Source: Chitinophagales bacterium (lineage in GTDB: Bacteria; Bacteroidota; Bacteroidia; Chitinophagales; Saprospiraceae). Taken from it: a stretch of 64,000 nt of DNA. Made by a program: the position numbers and the translations under genes. How positions within the stretch are numbered: position 1 is the first letter of the stretch; every line of letters begins with the position of its first letter. Location: the NCBI GenBank assembly GCA_013298845.1, contig JAAFJN010000019.1:28143-92142 (forward strand), written 5' to 3'. Of the stretch, positions 1 to 8,586 are shown piece by piece. The notes under the pieces are model-generated. The model saw only the letters and a program-made list of their open reading frames with translations. It had not been told where the DNA came from and did no database searches.

Positions 1-1553
1 AATGCGTCAGTTGCCATAACAGTAAAAAATCGAAAGGCGAATTGCGGATGGAGACCGCCGAACAATTGCTAAAAGGGGGTAAACACGGCAAATTATGGGA
101 TGTTAATGCGGCTGATTTGGGGTTGCTGGTACAACGGATACATTTGCCCATGGAAGCCAAGGAACACATGCCACCCGCCGGGAAACCTCAATTAAGCGGC
201 GATGAAATGGCTATTTTACGCCATTGGATCAAGGGCGGGGCTGATTTCAAACTAAAAGTAAAAGATTTGGCGGATGCGGATACCCTAAAAATATTGGCCC
301 AAGCCCTGCTCAAAACGAACGAGACCGAAACCTTCACCTTCAAAGCCGCAGACGAAGGAACCATTAAAAAATTGACAACCAACTACCGGGTCATTACCCC
401 TTTGTCTTTGGGTTCACCGGCATTAAGCGTTGATTTTTTTGGGGCTTCCCAGTTTAACAACGCACAATTGAACGAATTGCAGGCCATTAAAGCACAAATT
501 GTTCAGTTGAATCTCAATAAAATGCCCGTAAAAGACGAAGACCTAAAAACGATTGCGGGTTTTGAAAACTTGAGAAAACTCAATTTGTCCTTTACCCAAA
601 TCACCGGTGCCACCCTAAGTGAACTAAAAAAACTCAAATTCCTGCGCACGTTGTCGCTCTCCGGTACCAGCATCAAAAGTGCTGATCTGGCAACGTTAAA
701 AGACCTGCCCGCCCTGCGCGCACTGCAATTGTGGAATACAAATATCCCTAAAAACGATCTAACAGCCTTAAAATCAACCTTGAGCGGAACAGCCATTGAG
801 ACGGGTTTTGAGGGCGATACCATCGTTGCCAAATTAAGTATGCCCATATTGGTGGACGACGAAGTTCAGGTTTTTCAGCAAGATGCCACCATCAGGCTCA
901 AGCACTACGTCAACGGAGCGGTTATTCGCTACACCTTAGATGGCACGCCGCCCGACAGCCTCACATCGCCCGCTTACACCGACGGAGGTATCCTGATTGA
1001 TAAAACCGCCGTTTTGAAAGCAAAAGCGTATCTCGACGGCTGGTTGAGCAGTGATACCTTGACCCAACAGTTTTACCGCGCCGGTTTTATGACCGATTCC
1101 GTACGTTTGGGATACCTGCCCAATCCCCAATATTCGGGCAAAGGACAAATGTTGTTTGACGGTAAATTGGGCGGTAAAAACTTTAAAAGTGGCAAATGGC
1201 TGGGCTTCAAAGAAACCTTTTTGGAGGGTTATGCTTATTTTGAACAACCAGTTCTTATTTCAAAAGTCACGTTTAGCACCTTAATTGACATTGGCAGTTA
1301 CATTATGCCGGCCCAGGAATTGCAGGTCTGGGGCGGTAATAGTGTCTCGGATTTGGTGTTGTTACAAAAGATCAACCCCAAACAACCCACTCAAATTACA
1401 TCATCGGGTTTACAGGGTTTTGAATGCACTTTTCAGCCAAAACAAGTAAAAATATTAAAATTGGTGGGCAAATCGGTCCAAAAACTACCGCCTTGGCATC
1501 CGGGCAAAGGAGAAAAAGGCTGGCTGTTTGTGGATGAGGTGTTTGTGAATTAG
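1..1553 (+). CDS. c-type cytochrome / leucine-rich-repeat / chitobiase-C-like protein (5' end outside window)
   Basis: The frame is already open at base 3, so the gene starts upstream and only about 516 C-terminal residues are visible. The first visible codons (3-17) read CVSCH, a CxxCH haem-attachment motif, so this is the tail of a planctomycete-type cytochrome c domain; a predicted start at base 42 would cut that motif off. Leucine-rich repeats follow (about 500-760), then a beta-sandwich like the chitobiase/hexosaminidase C-terminal domain (YTLDGTPP motif, about 885-1075), then a discoidin-like module ending WLFVDEV. The fucosidase downstream (17-base gap) ends in a similar module, so the two are probably co-transcribed and act on the same extracytoplasmic glycan. 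Role inferred: envelope haem protein with carbohydrate- or protein-binding domains. Confidence 0.8.
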   Translation, partial: CVSCHNSKKSKGELRMETAEQLLKGGKHGKLWDVNAADLGLLVQRIHLPMEAKEHMPPAGKPQLSGDEMAILRHWIKGGADFKLKVKDLADADTLKILAQALLKTNETETFTFKAADEGTIKKLTTNYRVITPLSLGSPALSVDFFGASQFNNAQLNELQAIKAQIVQLNLNKMPVKDEDLKTIAGFENLRKLNLSFTQITGATLSELKKLKFLRTLSLSGTSIKSADLATLKDLPALRALQLWNTNIPKNDLTALKSTLSGTAIETGFEGDTIVAKLSMPILVDDEVQVFQQDATIRLKHYVNGAVIRYTLDGTPPDSLTSPAYTDGGILIDKTAVLKAKAYLDGWLSSDTLTQQFYRAGFMTDSVRLGYLPNPQYSGKGQMLFDGKLGGKNFKSGKWLGFKETFLEGYAYFEQPVLISKVTFSTLIDIGSYIMPAQELQVWGGNSVSDLVLLQKINPKQPTQITSSGLQGFECTFQPKQVKILKLVGKSVQKLPPWHPGKGEKGWLFVDEVFVN

Positions 1554-1570
1554 ACAGTAAATTTAAAAAA

Positions 1571-3598
1571 ATGATAAAAAACACTTCAATAACCCTGACA
1601 ATACTCCTTTGGGTATCTATCATATTTGCCCAACAACCGGGCAACTACACCCCCATTTTGCCCACCGACCAACCAAAAGACATCATCCGGAAAGCGGCGA
1701 ATATTACCCCCTCGCCCCGGCAACTCCGCTGGCAGGAATTGGAACTGACCGCCTTTTTTCACTTTGGGATGAACACGTACACCAATCGGGAATGGGGAAA
1801 AGGGCACGAGGCCGAAACGCTGTTCAATCCGACCGAATTGGACGTGGATCAATGGGTGCGGGTCTGCCAACAAGCCGGGATAAAACAAGTGATTTTGACC
1901 GCCAAACACCACGATGGGTTTTGCCTGTGGCCAAGCCAATACACCGAACATTCGGTGAAAAGCAGTCCGTGGAAAGCCGGAAAAGGCGACGTGATGAAAG
2001 ACCTGTCCGCCGCCTGCAAAAAATACAACATCGGTTTTGGTTTTTACCTGTCGCCCTGGGATATAACAGAAGCCACCTACGGCACGGACGCCTACAACGA
2101 CTTTTTTGTGCACCAATTGACCGAATTATTGACCAATTACGGGCAAATTGACGAAGTATGGTTCGATGGTGCCTGCGGCGAAGGCCCCAACGGCAAAAAA
2201 CAAGTGTATGATTTTGATCGCTATTACCAACTGATTCGCGAACTTCAGCCCACGGCGCTCATTGCCATTATGGGACCGGATGTGCGTTGGGTAGGTACGG
2301 AATCGGGTTATGGCCGGGAAACCGAATGGAGCGTGATGCCGGTGGATGCCCAACTACAAGAAAGTATTTCAAAAAATTCACAAACCGACGTGACATTTGC
2401 ACCCATGGGCGACATGACCGATTCGGATTTGGCCAGCCGTTCCAAGATCCTGGGTGCAAAAGGTTTAATTTGGTACCCTTCGGAAACCGATGTTTCGATT
2501 CGGCCGGGTTGGTTTTATCACCAGGAAGAAGACCATCGGGTAAAAACGCCGGAAAAACTATTTGATATTTATTGCAGTTCCGTCGGGCGAAACAGCGTGT
2601 TATTGCTCAACCTGCCCCCCGACCAACGCGGCCTGATCCACGAAAACGACGTAAAAAACCTGCTGGCCTGGCGTAAATTATTAGACGAAACCTTTCAAAC
2701 CAACCTGGCGACTGGCGCATCGGTAAAATCCAGGAATGGCAAACATCCGCAGCATATCCTCGACGGCAAAAACACCACCCATTTTACCACCAAAGGAACC
2801 GACACCACAACGGTCATTGATATCCAATTAAAAAAACGCCAAACCTTTGATGTGTTGCAATTGCAGGAAAATATCAGCATTGGGCAACGGATCGAGGCGT
2901 TCCGATTGGAGTATTGGGACAAAACGGGCTGGAAAGAAGTGGCAACCGGCACAACAGTTGGTTACAAACGGATACTGCGTTTTGAACCCATCACCACCAA
3001 TAAAGTCCGGTTGCACATCCTGTCTTCCCGCTTAAATCCGACCATCGCGGAGTTCGGTTTGTACAAATTACCTCCTTCGGTAGTATTCAAAGTGAACACC
3101 CTTGAAAAACTCCGAAAACCCAACCCCAACAACAAGGCCATTGGCAAACCCACTCAACTCAAAACCCTCCCCGATCCTAAATACAACAAGAGCGGCAACG
3201 CGGGCTGGAACAACGGCATTTTTGGCAGCAATACCGCCTTCAATGACGGCGAATGGCTGGGCTGGAGTGGACAGGATTTTGAAGGCACCATAGATTTGCA
3301 AAAAACAGAGGCCCTGAAAACGGTCAGTATTGACTTTTTCAACCTGCCCCAAAGTTGGATTTACATGCCCTCGGAAGTGACCTTATCTGCCTCCGACGAT
3401 GGTGTACATTTTAAAACAATGGAAACGCAAAGTAATTTCAGCATTGCCGAAGAAGGTGTGCGGCGGGTTAGTTTCAAAGCCGATATTCGGGCAAAACACC
3501 TCAAAATCACCGCAAAACACTACGGTTTAATCCCAAAAGGGTATGAAGGTGCTGGTTCGCCCGCGTGGTTGTTTGTGGATGAGGTCGTGGTGGAATAA
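1571..3598 (+). CDS. alpha-L-fucosidase, GH29, with C-terminal discoidin-like domains
   Basis: Secreted glycoside hydrolase predicted to remove alpha-linked L-fucose. Residues 1-20 form a signal peptide. The GH29 catalytic barrel spans roughly 45-370, with FFHFGMNTY near 62-70, the substrate-site KHHDGF at 112-117 and WFDG at 197-200, where D199 is the expected nucleophile. Two F5/8 type C (discoidin-like) modules follow, about 375-500 and 530-675; the last resembles the C-terminus of the preceding gene. At 675 residues it is longer than a minimal GH29 enzyme because of these modules. It lies 17 bases after the cytochrome/LRR gene and its stop abuts the region of the next glycosidase, suggesting one operon. 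Family call firm; linkage preference not deducible. Confidence 0.93.
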   Translation: MIKNTSITLTILLWVSIIFAQQPGNYTPILPTDQPKDIIRKAANITPSPRQLRWQELELTAFFHFGMNTYTNREWGKGHEAETLFNPTELDVDQWVRVCQQAGIKQVILTAKHHDGFCLWPSQYTEHSVKSSPWKAGKGDVMKDLSAACKKYNIGFGFYLSPWDITEATYGTDAYNDFFVHQLTELLTNYGQIDEVWFDGACGEGPNGKKQVYDFDRYYQLIRELQPTALIAIMGPDVRWVGTESGYGRETEWSVMPVDAQLQESISKNSQTDVTFAPMGDMTDSDLASRSKILGAKGLIWYPSETDVSIRPGWFYHQEEDHRVKTPEKLFDIYCSSVGRNSVLLLNLPPDQRGLIHENDVKNLLAWRKLLDETFQTNLATGASVKSRNGKHPQHILDGKNTTHFTTKGTDTTTVIDIQLKKRQTFDVLQLQENISIGQRIEAFRLEYWDKTGWKEVATGTTVGYKRILRFEPITTNKVRLHILSSRLNPTIAEFGLYKLPPSVVFKVNTLEKLRKPNPNNKAIGKPTQLKTLPDPKYNKSGNAGWNNGIFGSNTAFNDGEWLGWSGQDFEGTIDLQKTEALKTVSIDFFNLPQSWIYMPSEVTLSASDDGVHFKTMETQSNFSIAEEGVRRVSFKADIRAKHLKITAKHYGLIPKGYEGAGSPAWLFVDEVVVE

Positions 3599-3643
3599 AT
3601 GCGACGGTCTTCGACTTCATCAATAATACTAAAAAACACAAAC

Positions 3644-5314
3644 ATGAATCTTAAATACGCATCGCACCAGGTTTTCACTGGCCCACCGGCTCCAAAATTG
3701 ACGTTCATAAAAGCCTTATTCATTGGCCTATTTTTCTCCTGTGCAGCCGCCAGCGTTGCCCAAGATATTACTTACTTGACCGGGAGCGGCAATTTTACCA
3801 ATGGTGAAACCACCGAACGGGAAATACACCAGATTAATGCCTTGAACTACTGTGGTGCCAAAAGAACCAGGGTTAGCGTATACCCCTCGTACTATTACAA
3901 TTCAGATACTCAAATGGGTAATCCATCTTCCATTGACAGCATCATGATTTTATTGCACCAGGGAGGCATTACCCCCATGATTCTTTTTGAATATTATGGT
4001 TGGTACAATGCGTTGGGATCATATGATAAATGGTATGAAATCGGCAGAAGTTTTGCGGAGCGGTGGAGACCCAATTCCCCATACCTGCTTTCCAAAAACA
4101 TAACAAACTGGGGTATTTCGGTGTATTCGGCGATTAATGAGCCTGACATTAATACGCCATACGTCCCCAGAACGATTGCCGATGGCCCCGAAAATTATCA
4201 CGACGCCTTAGAAGGATTGGCTGATGGTATTCATGCTGTTGATACCAGTTTGAGCGCCATACCCGGAGGCTGGGCATCACAAAATGCGTTTAGTTGGAAT
4301 GATGCCAATGGCTATGGTACTGCCATTGTAGATTTGATCAACAATGGAAAACTGGCCGGTTTTGATATTCATACGTACAATGACAATACTTTTGCTCCTA
4401 TTGTAGATCAGCAAAATGAATTTTATTGGCGTTATTCGGCCCAAGCGGATTTTAATGAAATTCAAGAAGAAATCGGGATTACGAGACCGGTCAAATTTTA
4501 TGCAACCGAATTCAGTTATAAAGCAAATATCCTGGGAATTAGTGAGGAAGAATCCGCGAAAAGACATTTTACGTGTATTTGGAACAATATAGGCGCTGTA
4601 AAAAGTGATGGTTCTACTCCTGCAACAAAATTCGCATTGGTTTGGAATTTATTTCACACGGTTGAATTTGATTCCGTGTATGGAATGTGCCATCAATTAT
4701 TTCCATATACCCCTAATCTCAAAGGGCAAGCCTTTAAACTTGTAATGGATCTTGGCGCCGGAATGAATTTCACCTACTTGGATCCTAATAATTCAGGTAT
4801 TTATAAACTTACCGATGGCGAAAAAGAGATGTGGGTATGGCAAAATTATTACCGTTGGAGTAATATTGAAGGAACGTCATTTACCATTGATCTGCCAGAA
4901 GATGCTTCCAAAATATTGTTGTATAATTACAGTGGTTTGCTCGATTCGGTAGCAGTGTCCGGCTTGCAAAATTATACATTTACCCAACTGCCGGAAAGCG
5001 AAACATTAGTATTTGTCATTCTAAAACAATCCCCTGTTTCGGTGGATAAAGACTTGCAACCACAGGTTGATTTCCCGTGGACAGTATCGCCCAATCCTGC
5101 GACGGGTATTGTTTCAGTTGCGTTTCAGGGCAACCCGATTTCATTGAACAGCAACATCGTGCACATTAAAGATATGGTGGGCAACCTGCTATTGGAAAAA
5201 TCAGTAGATCAGGGTGATTTCTCCATTGATATGACTAATTTTAACGCCGGTGTTTATGTGATGACCATCGCAAATGGTGATGTACAAACGAGTATCAAAG
5301 TTGTCAAAATTTAA
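3644..5314 (+). CDS. secreted clan GH-A-like glycoside hydrolase with T9SS type A sorting domain
   Basis: Start taken at ATG 3644; the frame is open from 3599, directly at the stop of the fucosidase gene, but the extra 15 residues look unlike a signal sequence. Residues about 20-38 are hydrophobic and end in VAQ, a signal peptidase I site. The body looks like a TIM barrel with NEPD (E166 as acid/base) and ATEFSYK (E289 as nucleophile), the spacing expected for clan GH-A. A small beta-sandwich follows (about 405-470) and the last ~85 residues are a T9SS type A domain (SPNPATG near its start, GVYVMTI near the end), so the enzyme is exported and anchored or released by T9SS. I cannot assign a numbered GH family. 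Context suggests it works with the fucosidase. Confidence 0.8.
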   Translation: MNLKYASHQVFTGPPAPKLTFIKALFIGLFFSCAAASVAQDITYLTGSGNFTNGETTEREIHQINALNYCGAKRTRVSVYPSYYYNSDTQMGNPSSIDSIMILLHQGGITPMILFEYYGWYNALGSYDKWYEIGRSFAERWRPNSPYLLSKNITNWGISVYSAINEPDINTPYVPRTIADGPENYHDALEGLADGIHAVDTSLSAIPGGWASQNAFSWNDANGYGTAIVDLINNGKLAGFDIHTYNDNTFAPIVDQQNEFYWRYSAQADFNEIQEEIGITRPVKFYATEFSYKANILGISEEESAKRHFTCIWNNIGAVKSDGSTPATKFALVWNLFHTVEFDSVYGMCHQLFPYTPNLKGQAFKLVMDLGAGMNFTYLDPNNSGIYKLTDGEKEMWVWQNYYRWSNIEGTSFTIDLPEDASKILLYNYSGLLDSVAVSGLQNYTFTQLPESETLVFVILKQSPVSVDKDLQPQVDFPWTVSPNPATGIVSVAFQGNPISLNSNIVHIKDMVGNLLLEKSVDQGDFSIDMTNFNAGVYVMTIANGDVQTSIKVVKI

Positions 5315-5325
5315 TCATTGGTCTC

Positions 5326-5333
5326 TACCTTTG
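5326..5333 (+). promoter_or_regulatory. Bacteroidota -7 promoter box (TACCTTTG)
   Basis: Matches TAnnTTTG, the -7 element of Bacteroidota housekeeping promoters. It lies about 90 bases before the sterol desaturase-like gene, after the end of the glycosidase gene. No convincing -33 TTTG was seen at normal spacing. Confidence 0.45.
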
Positions 5334-5421
5334 CGATGGAAAACATTCATTAGTTTTTCAGAATATAAACGATAGTTTGGCTGGCGCTCAATGGTAAACT
5401 ACAGCGTTGCAACTTCAAAAC

Positions 5422-6129
5422 ATGCTGGATAAAATAGTTTTTATTTTCACGTTAACCTTTGTGCATTATTTTGGCTTTGCGGCCTTATTGTACTGGTTTT
5501 ATTACGTTTTTGGCCGCGAGCGGTTTACGCAAATCAGGATACAGCAGCGCGTTGCCACCAGAAAGGATTTTCGGCGGGAATTTTTGCTTTCTTCGGTATC
5601 GGCCAGTATTTACGCAATGGTGTTGTACCTGTGCTTGTACGCTCCTTTTTTCCAACCCTATTCGAGGATGTACCACTCGGTGGCCGAATTTGGGGTGTTG
5701 TATTGGGTTTTATCCGGGGTGGGTTTGTTGGTTTTGCACGATACCTGGTTTTATTGGACCCACCGTTTGTTACACACGCCATATTTACTAAAAACGGTCC
5801 ACGCATACCACCACCGTTCCCTTGCCCCTACCCCATTTTCGGCCTTTGCGTTTCACCCCGTTGAAGCCCTAATCACGGTGGCGGTTTACCCACTGGCTTT
5901 GCTCTTATTTCCCGTGCATTTGTACCTGTTTATGGGCTGGTGGCTGGTGATCGTGGTGGGTAATATGTTTGGGCATTTGGGTTTTGAACCTTTACAACGC
6001 TGGATACACACCAAACTGTTTGGGTATTTTTTAGGTTCTACCCATCACAATCTGCACCACCAAAATGGCCGGATTTGGTTTGGGTTTCTTTTTGCGTTTT
6101 GGGATCGCAGGATGGGGACGGGGAAGTGA
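5422..6129 (+). CDS. sterol desaturase / fatty acid hydroxylase family membrane protein
   Basis: Integral membrane di-iron oxygenase of the fatty acid hydroxylase family (PF04116 type), which hydroxylates or desaturates sterols, carotenoids or lipids. ATG 5422 is preferred; an in-frame TTG at 5407 would add five residues. The protein of 235 residues has about four hydrophobic segments and the histidine clusters H106-D-T-W-F-Y-W-T-H, H127-A-Y-H-H and H208-H-N-L-H-H that bind the two irons. A -7 box at 5326 suggests its own promoter. The substrate cannot be read from sequence; in Bacteroidota such enzymes act on carotenoids or on sphingolipid/alkyl chains. Confidence 0.9.
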   Translation: MLDKIVFIFTLTFVHYFGFAALLYWFYYVFGRERFTQIRIQQRVATRKDFRREFLLSSVSASIYAMVLYLCLYAPFFQPYSRMYHSVAEFGVLYWVLSGVGLLVLHDTWFYWTHRLLHTPYLLKTVHAYHHRSLAPTPFSAFAFHPVEALITVAVYPLALLLFPVHLYLFMGWWLVIVVGNMFGHLGFEPLQRWIHTKLFGYFLGSTHHNLHHQNGRIWFGFLFAFWDRRMGTGK

Positions 6130-6169
6130 GTTTTTTTGTGCGGCTGTTTTAAAATGTAAAAATATACGG

Positions 6170-6177
6170 TATATTTG
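6170..6177 (+). promoter_or_regulatory. -7 promoter box (TATATTTG)
   Basis: Exact TAnnTTTG match 27 bases before ATG 6205, giving a short leader to the small membrane peptide gene. Confidence 0.5.
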
Positions 6178-6204
6178 CGCGTTAAAACAAATCAACTACT
6201 TACA

Positions 6205-6417
6205 ATGAAAATTTACAAAACAGGGCTTATTCTTACCATTTTAAGTTGGCTTGCTTCCTTAAATCCTTTCTGGATCATGTACACCGGCCCAGCATTTATA
6301 TACAAGTTTCATACCATGTCGGTTAATTCATGGGACAGTTTAAGGGCGCAAAAAACAGGAGCCTTGACTGACAGATTATTTGATAGTTTATTATACGAAT
6401 GTAGGCAAAAGAGATAA
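6205..6417 (+). CDS. small membrane peptide of unknown function
   Basis: Predicted 70-residue protein starting MKIYKTGLIL at ATG 6205; the frame is open from a TTG at 6175, but that lies inside the presumed promoter. One hydrophobic segment covers about residues 5-32, followed by a polar tail rich in Leu, Arg and Ser. I recognise no family. Support for a real gene is the promoter-like TATATTTG box just upstream and the lack of any other gene in this interval. It lies between the hydroxylase and the metallophosphoesterase, with gaps of 75 and 44 bases. Confidence 0.5.
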   Translation: MKIYKTGLILTILSWLASLNPFWIMYTGPAFIYKFHTMSVNSWDSLRAQKTGALTDRLFDSLLYECRQKR

Positions 6418-6461
6418 AAAATACTCGCCAGCGTGAATTTAAACTATTTACACCACACCAC

Positions 6462-7310
6462 GTGAATATAACACAAATACAACACGAACCCATCGAAAAA
6501 TACCCCTATTGGATTGTTCAAACCGGCGGTAGGGATATTGGCGGCAATCGGGTCATTGAACAGGTTGATTTGCCCATTTTTTGGGGCCAAATAACGGGCC
6601 TTGGGCATCATCTCGATGCCATTATTGCCACCTCCGATTTGCAAGGCACCGTTAAAGACGGCGAAAACGAGTATCTTTTGGGCGAAAAATTGCCGGAATT
6701 TTTGTCCATGTTTATCGCCCTCGAATTCCCACACCTCGATCCCAAAAGGATTGGAGTTGTGCTTTGCGGGGACTTGTACGCAAATCTGGAAAAAAGAGGC
6801 GGCCGGGGCGATGTAAAAGACGTTTGGCGAACCTTTAACCAATATTTCAAATGGGTAGTGGGTGTTGCCGGTAATCACGACGATTTTGGCGACAAAAAAA
6901 CCTTGGAAAGTTTTACCCGAGAGCCGGGTATTCATTACCTGCACCGGCACATAAAAGAACTTGATCAAATAAAAGTGGGCGGCATCAGCGGTATTATTGG
7001 CCGGGCCGATAAGCCACAAAGAGTAGAAGAAAACGAATATCTTTCCGCCCTGAAAAAATTGCTGCTCCAACAACCTTCCATGATTTTACTCCACCAAAGT
7101 CCGGGTATTCCGCAAAATAACCTGCAAGGCAGCGAAGAAATAATGAATGTGTTGGAAAAATCGCCGCCTAACCTGGTATTTTCTGGGCACTCGCACTGGG
7201 ACACGCCGCTGGCTACGCTTCATAATGGTACCCAGGTGGTTAATTTGGATGGCCGGGTTTTGATATTGGTAAATGATCAGAAGTTCCGCGAATTAAAACA
7301 AACCAAATAG
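6462..7310 (+). CDS. calcineurin-like metallophosphoesterase
   Basis: Cytoplasmic phosphoesterase of the calcineurin-like superfamily; no signal peptide. The only workable start is GTG 6462, since later ATGs would remove the first metal motif. Motifs in order: TSDLQG (normally DxH; here Gln replaces His), GDLYA (normally GDxxD), GNHDDFG, a lone His in LLHQSPG and GHSHWD near the C-terminus. The last three are canonical, the first two atypical, so the metal site may be altered. Substrate unknown; relatives cleave phosphomono- or diesters including cyclic nucleotides. It stands alone, with a 40-base motif (7316-7355) after its stop that recurs downstream. Confidence 0.85.
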   Translation: MNITQIQHEPIEKYPYWIVQTGGRDIGGNRVIEQVDLPIFWGQITGLGHHLDAIIATSDLQGTVKDGENEYLLGEKLPEFLSMFIALEFPHLDPKRIGVVLCGDLYANLEKRGGRGDVKDVWRTFNQYFKWVVGVAGNHDDFGDKKTLESFTREPGIHYLHRHIKELDQIKVGGISGIIGRADKPQRVEENEYLSALKKLLLQQPSMILLHQSPGIPQNNLQGSEEIMNVLEKSPPNLVFSGHSHWDTPLATLHNGTQVVNLDGRVLILVNDQKFRELKQTK

Positions 7311-7315
7311 CCAAC

Positions 7316-7355
7316 AACGCGTGAATTATACAACTTATTGATTCAATTGTGTAAC
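7316..7355. repeat. 40-base intergenic motif, copy 1
   Basis: Reads AACGCGTGAATTATACAAC, ten variable bases, then AATTGTGTAAC. A near-copy lies at 8483-8521. Each copy follows one gene and precedes the next, so it may be a promoter, operator or dispersed repeat. Confidence 0.5.
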
Positions 7356-7376
7356 GACCGAGAATGATACAGTAAG

Positions 7377-7384
7377 TAGTTTTG
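7377..7384 (+). promoter_or_regulatory. -7 promoter box (TAGTTTTG)
   Basis: TAnnTTTG match with only 13 bases between the box and ATG 7398, implying a very short or absent 5' leader. Confidence 0.4.
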
Positions 7385-7397
7385 TGAATTCCACCTA

Positions 7398-7874
7398 ATG
7401 AACCAAACACACATTCACATTATAATTACCCATCTTCCCATTTTCGGTTCCATTTTGGGTGGCCTTGTTCTTATGTATGGGCTTTGGAGCAAAAGTAACG
7501 ACACAAAAGTTGCCGCTTATTTGCTCTTCATACTTTCGGCGCTTGGTGCCGGTATTGCTTATTTGACGGGTGAAGCCGCCGAGGAAACCGTTGAAAATAT
7601 TCAAGGGGTTGTTGAAGCAACGATAAAACGTCACGAAGAATTTGCGCTTTTTGCGTTAATATCATTAATTATTTTGGGCGTTACTTCTATTCTGGGCCTG
7701 GTTCTGACTTTGAAAAAATCACGACTGACCAGGACAACCGCGTTTGTGATTTTAGTTATTTCTCTAATTGGCTTTGGGCTGGTGGCAAGAACGGGTTACC
7801 TGGGTGGCCAAATAAGGCACACAGAAATTTCAAATGGTGCGACAGTGCCAATGGAAGATTCGGAAAAGGAATAA
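7398..7874 (+). CDS. four-helix membrane protein, DUF2231-like
   Basis: A 158-residue integral membrane protein with four predicted transmembrane segments (about 8-26, 36-54, 77-99, 109-128) and a short acidic tail. The N-terminal IIITHLPIFGSILG pattern, with a histidine in the first helix, resembles the DUF2231 family, whose members often accompany membrane-bound redox systems. Two more histidines occur, one before helix 3 and one after helix 4 (IRHTE), and could act as metal or haem ligands, which is inference. It is monocistronic: a -7 box precedes it and a terminator-like hairpin follows at 7894-7931. Confidence 0.75.
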   Translation: MNQTHIHIIITHLPIFGSILGGLVLMYGLWSKSNDTKVAAYLLFILSALGAGIAYLTGEAAEETVENIQGVVEATIKRHEEFALFALISLIILGVTSILGLVLTLKKSRLTRTTAFVILVISLIGFGLVARTGYLGGQIRHTEISNGATVPMEDSEKE

Positions 7875-7893
7875 TGCAACTATATCAATAATT

Positions 7894-7931
7894 GGGTCAC
7901 TTCGAGGTATTCGGGGTGGCCCATTTTTTTT
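7894..7931 (+). terminator. rho-independent terminator-like hairpin
   Basis: GGGTCAC (7894-7900) pairs with GTGGCCC (7916-7922) with one G-U pair, followed by A and eight T. It sits 20 bases after the DUF2231-like gene. Confidence 0.55.
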
Positions 7932-8029
7932 GCGTTCATTGGATGATGTGGGTGCGTCAAGCGCCGTAAACGCACAACACTCAACAAAAAAAATACTTCC
8001 AAATTATTCGCAAATAATAAAACGTAGTG

Positions 8030-8037
8030 TATGTTTG
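8030..8037 (+). promoter_or_regulatory. -7 promoter box (TATGTTTG)
   Basis: TAnnTTTG match about 76 bases before the receiver-domain gene; the interval between the terminator at 7931 and this box holds nothing else that I recognise. Confidence 0.45.
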
Positions 8038-8113
8038 CAGGACAAAAATCAATGACTTTACACAGTACCTTATTCAACGATTTGCAAATTTTCAATAAAA
8101 AAACATAGTATCT

Positions 8114-8473
8114 ATGAGGGTTTTAGTTGTAGATGAATACAAAACCATGCAGCGTATAATACGCCACTTCTTGAAACAGATTAATATCATAGAAGTAGAT
8201 GAAGCGGAAGATGGCCCAACCGCTTTGCAACGGCTACGCGAAAGCAGGTATGATCTGGTTATTTGTGATGAAAAAATGGACCCCATGTCAGGTTTAGACC
8301 TACTCAAAGAAATCCGCTCTGATAGCCATCTTGGACGTACACCATTTATCATGATGTCGGCTGAAAATGACCCTGACAAGGTCAAGGCGGCAAGAGATGC
8401 CGGGGTAAGTAATTACATCATCAAGCCTTTTGATGCAGATACACTGCAAAAAAAGATAGAGGATGTTGTGTGA
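8114..8473 (+). CDS. stand-alone CheY-like response regulator receiver protein
   Basis: Single receiver (REC) domain of 119 residues with no output domain. Expected residues are present: acidic pair D7-E8, phospho-acceptor D52 in VICDEKM, switch residue S82 and K104 in IIKPF. The protein therefore probably relays phosphate from a histidine kinase to a partner protein rather than binding DNA. No kinase is encoded nearby, so it is an orphan regulator; motility or gliding control would be one option, but nothing here proves it. It has a likely promoter at 8030 and is followed by a 40-base motif shared with 7316-7355. Confidence 0.93.
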   Translation: MRVLVVDEYKTMQRIIRHFLKQINIIEVDEAEDGPTALQRLRESRYDLVICDEKMDPMSGLDLLKEIRSDSHLGRTPFIMMSAENDPDKVKAARDAGVSNYIIKPFDADTLQKKIEDVV

Positions 8474-8482
8474 TGCACGCAC

Positions 8483-8521
8483 AACGCGTAAATTATGTAA
8501 CATTTTAAAAAATTGTGTAAC
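8483..8521. repeat. 40-base intergenic motif, copy 2
   Basis: Reads AACGCGTAAATTATGTAAC, nine variable bases, then AATTGTGTAAC; near-copy of 7316-7355. It also contains TGTAACATTTT at 8496-8506, repeated at 8516-8526, exactly 20 bases apart. Confidence 0.5.
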
Positions 8522-8586
8522 ATTTTTGGCTTCTAAAGTATAGACCTTTCCGGGTGAAAATTTTTTCACAATCAAATATTCAATTG

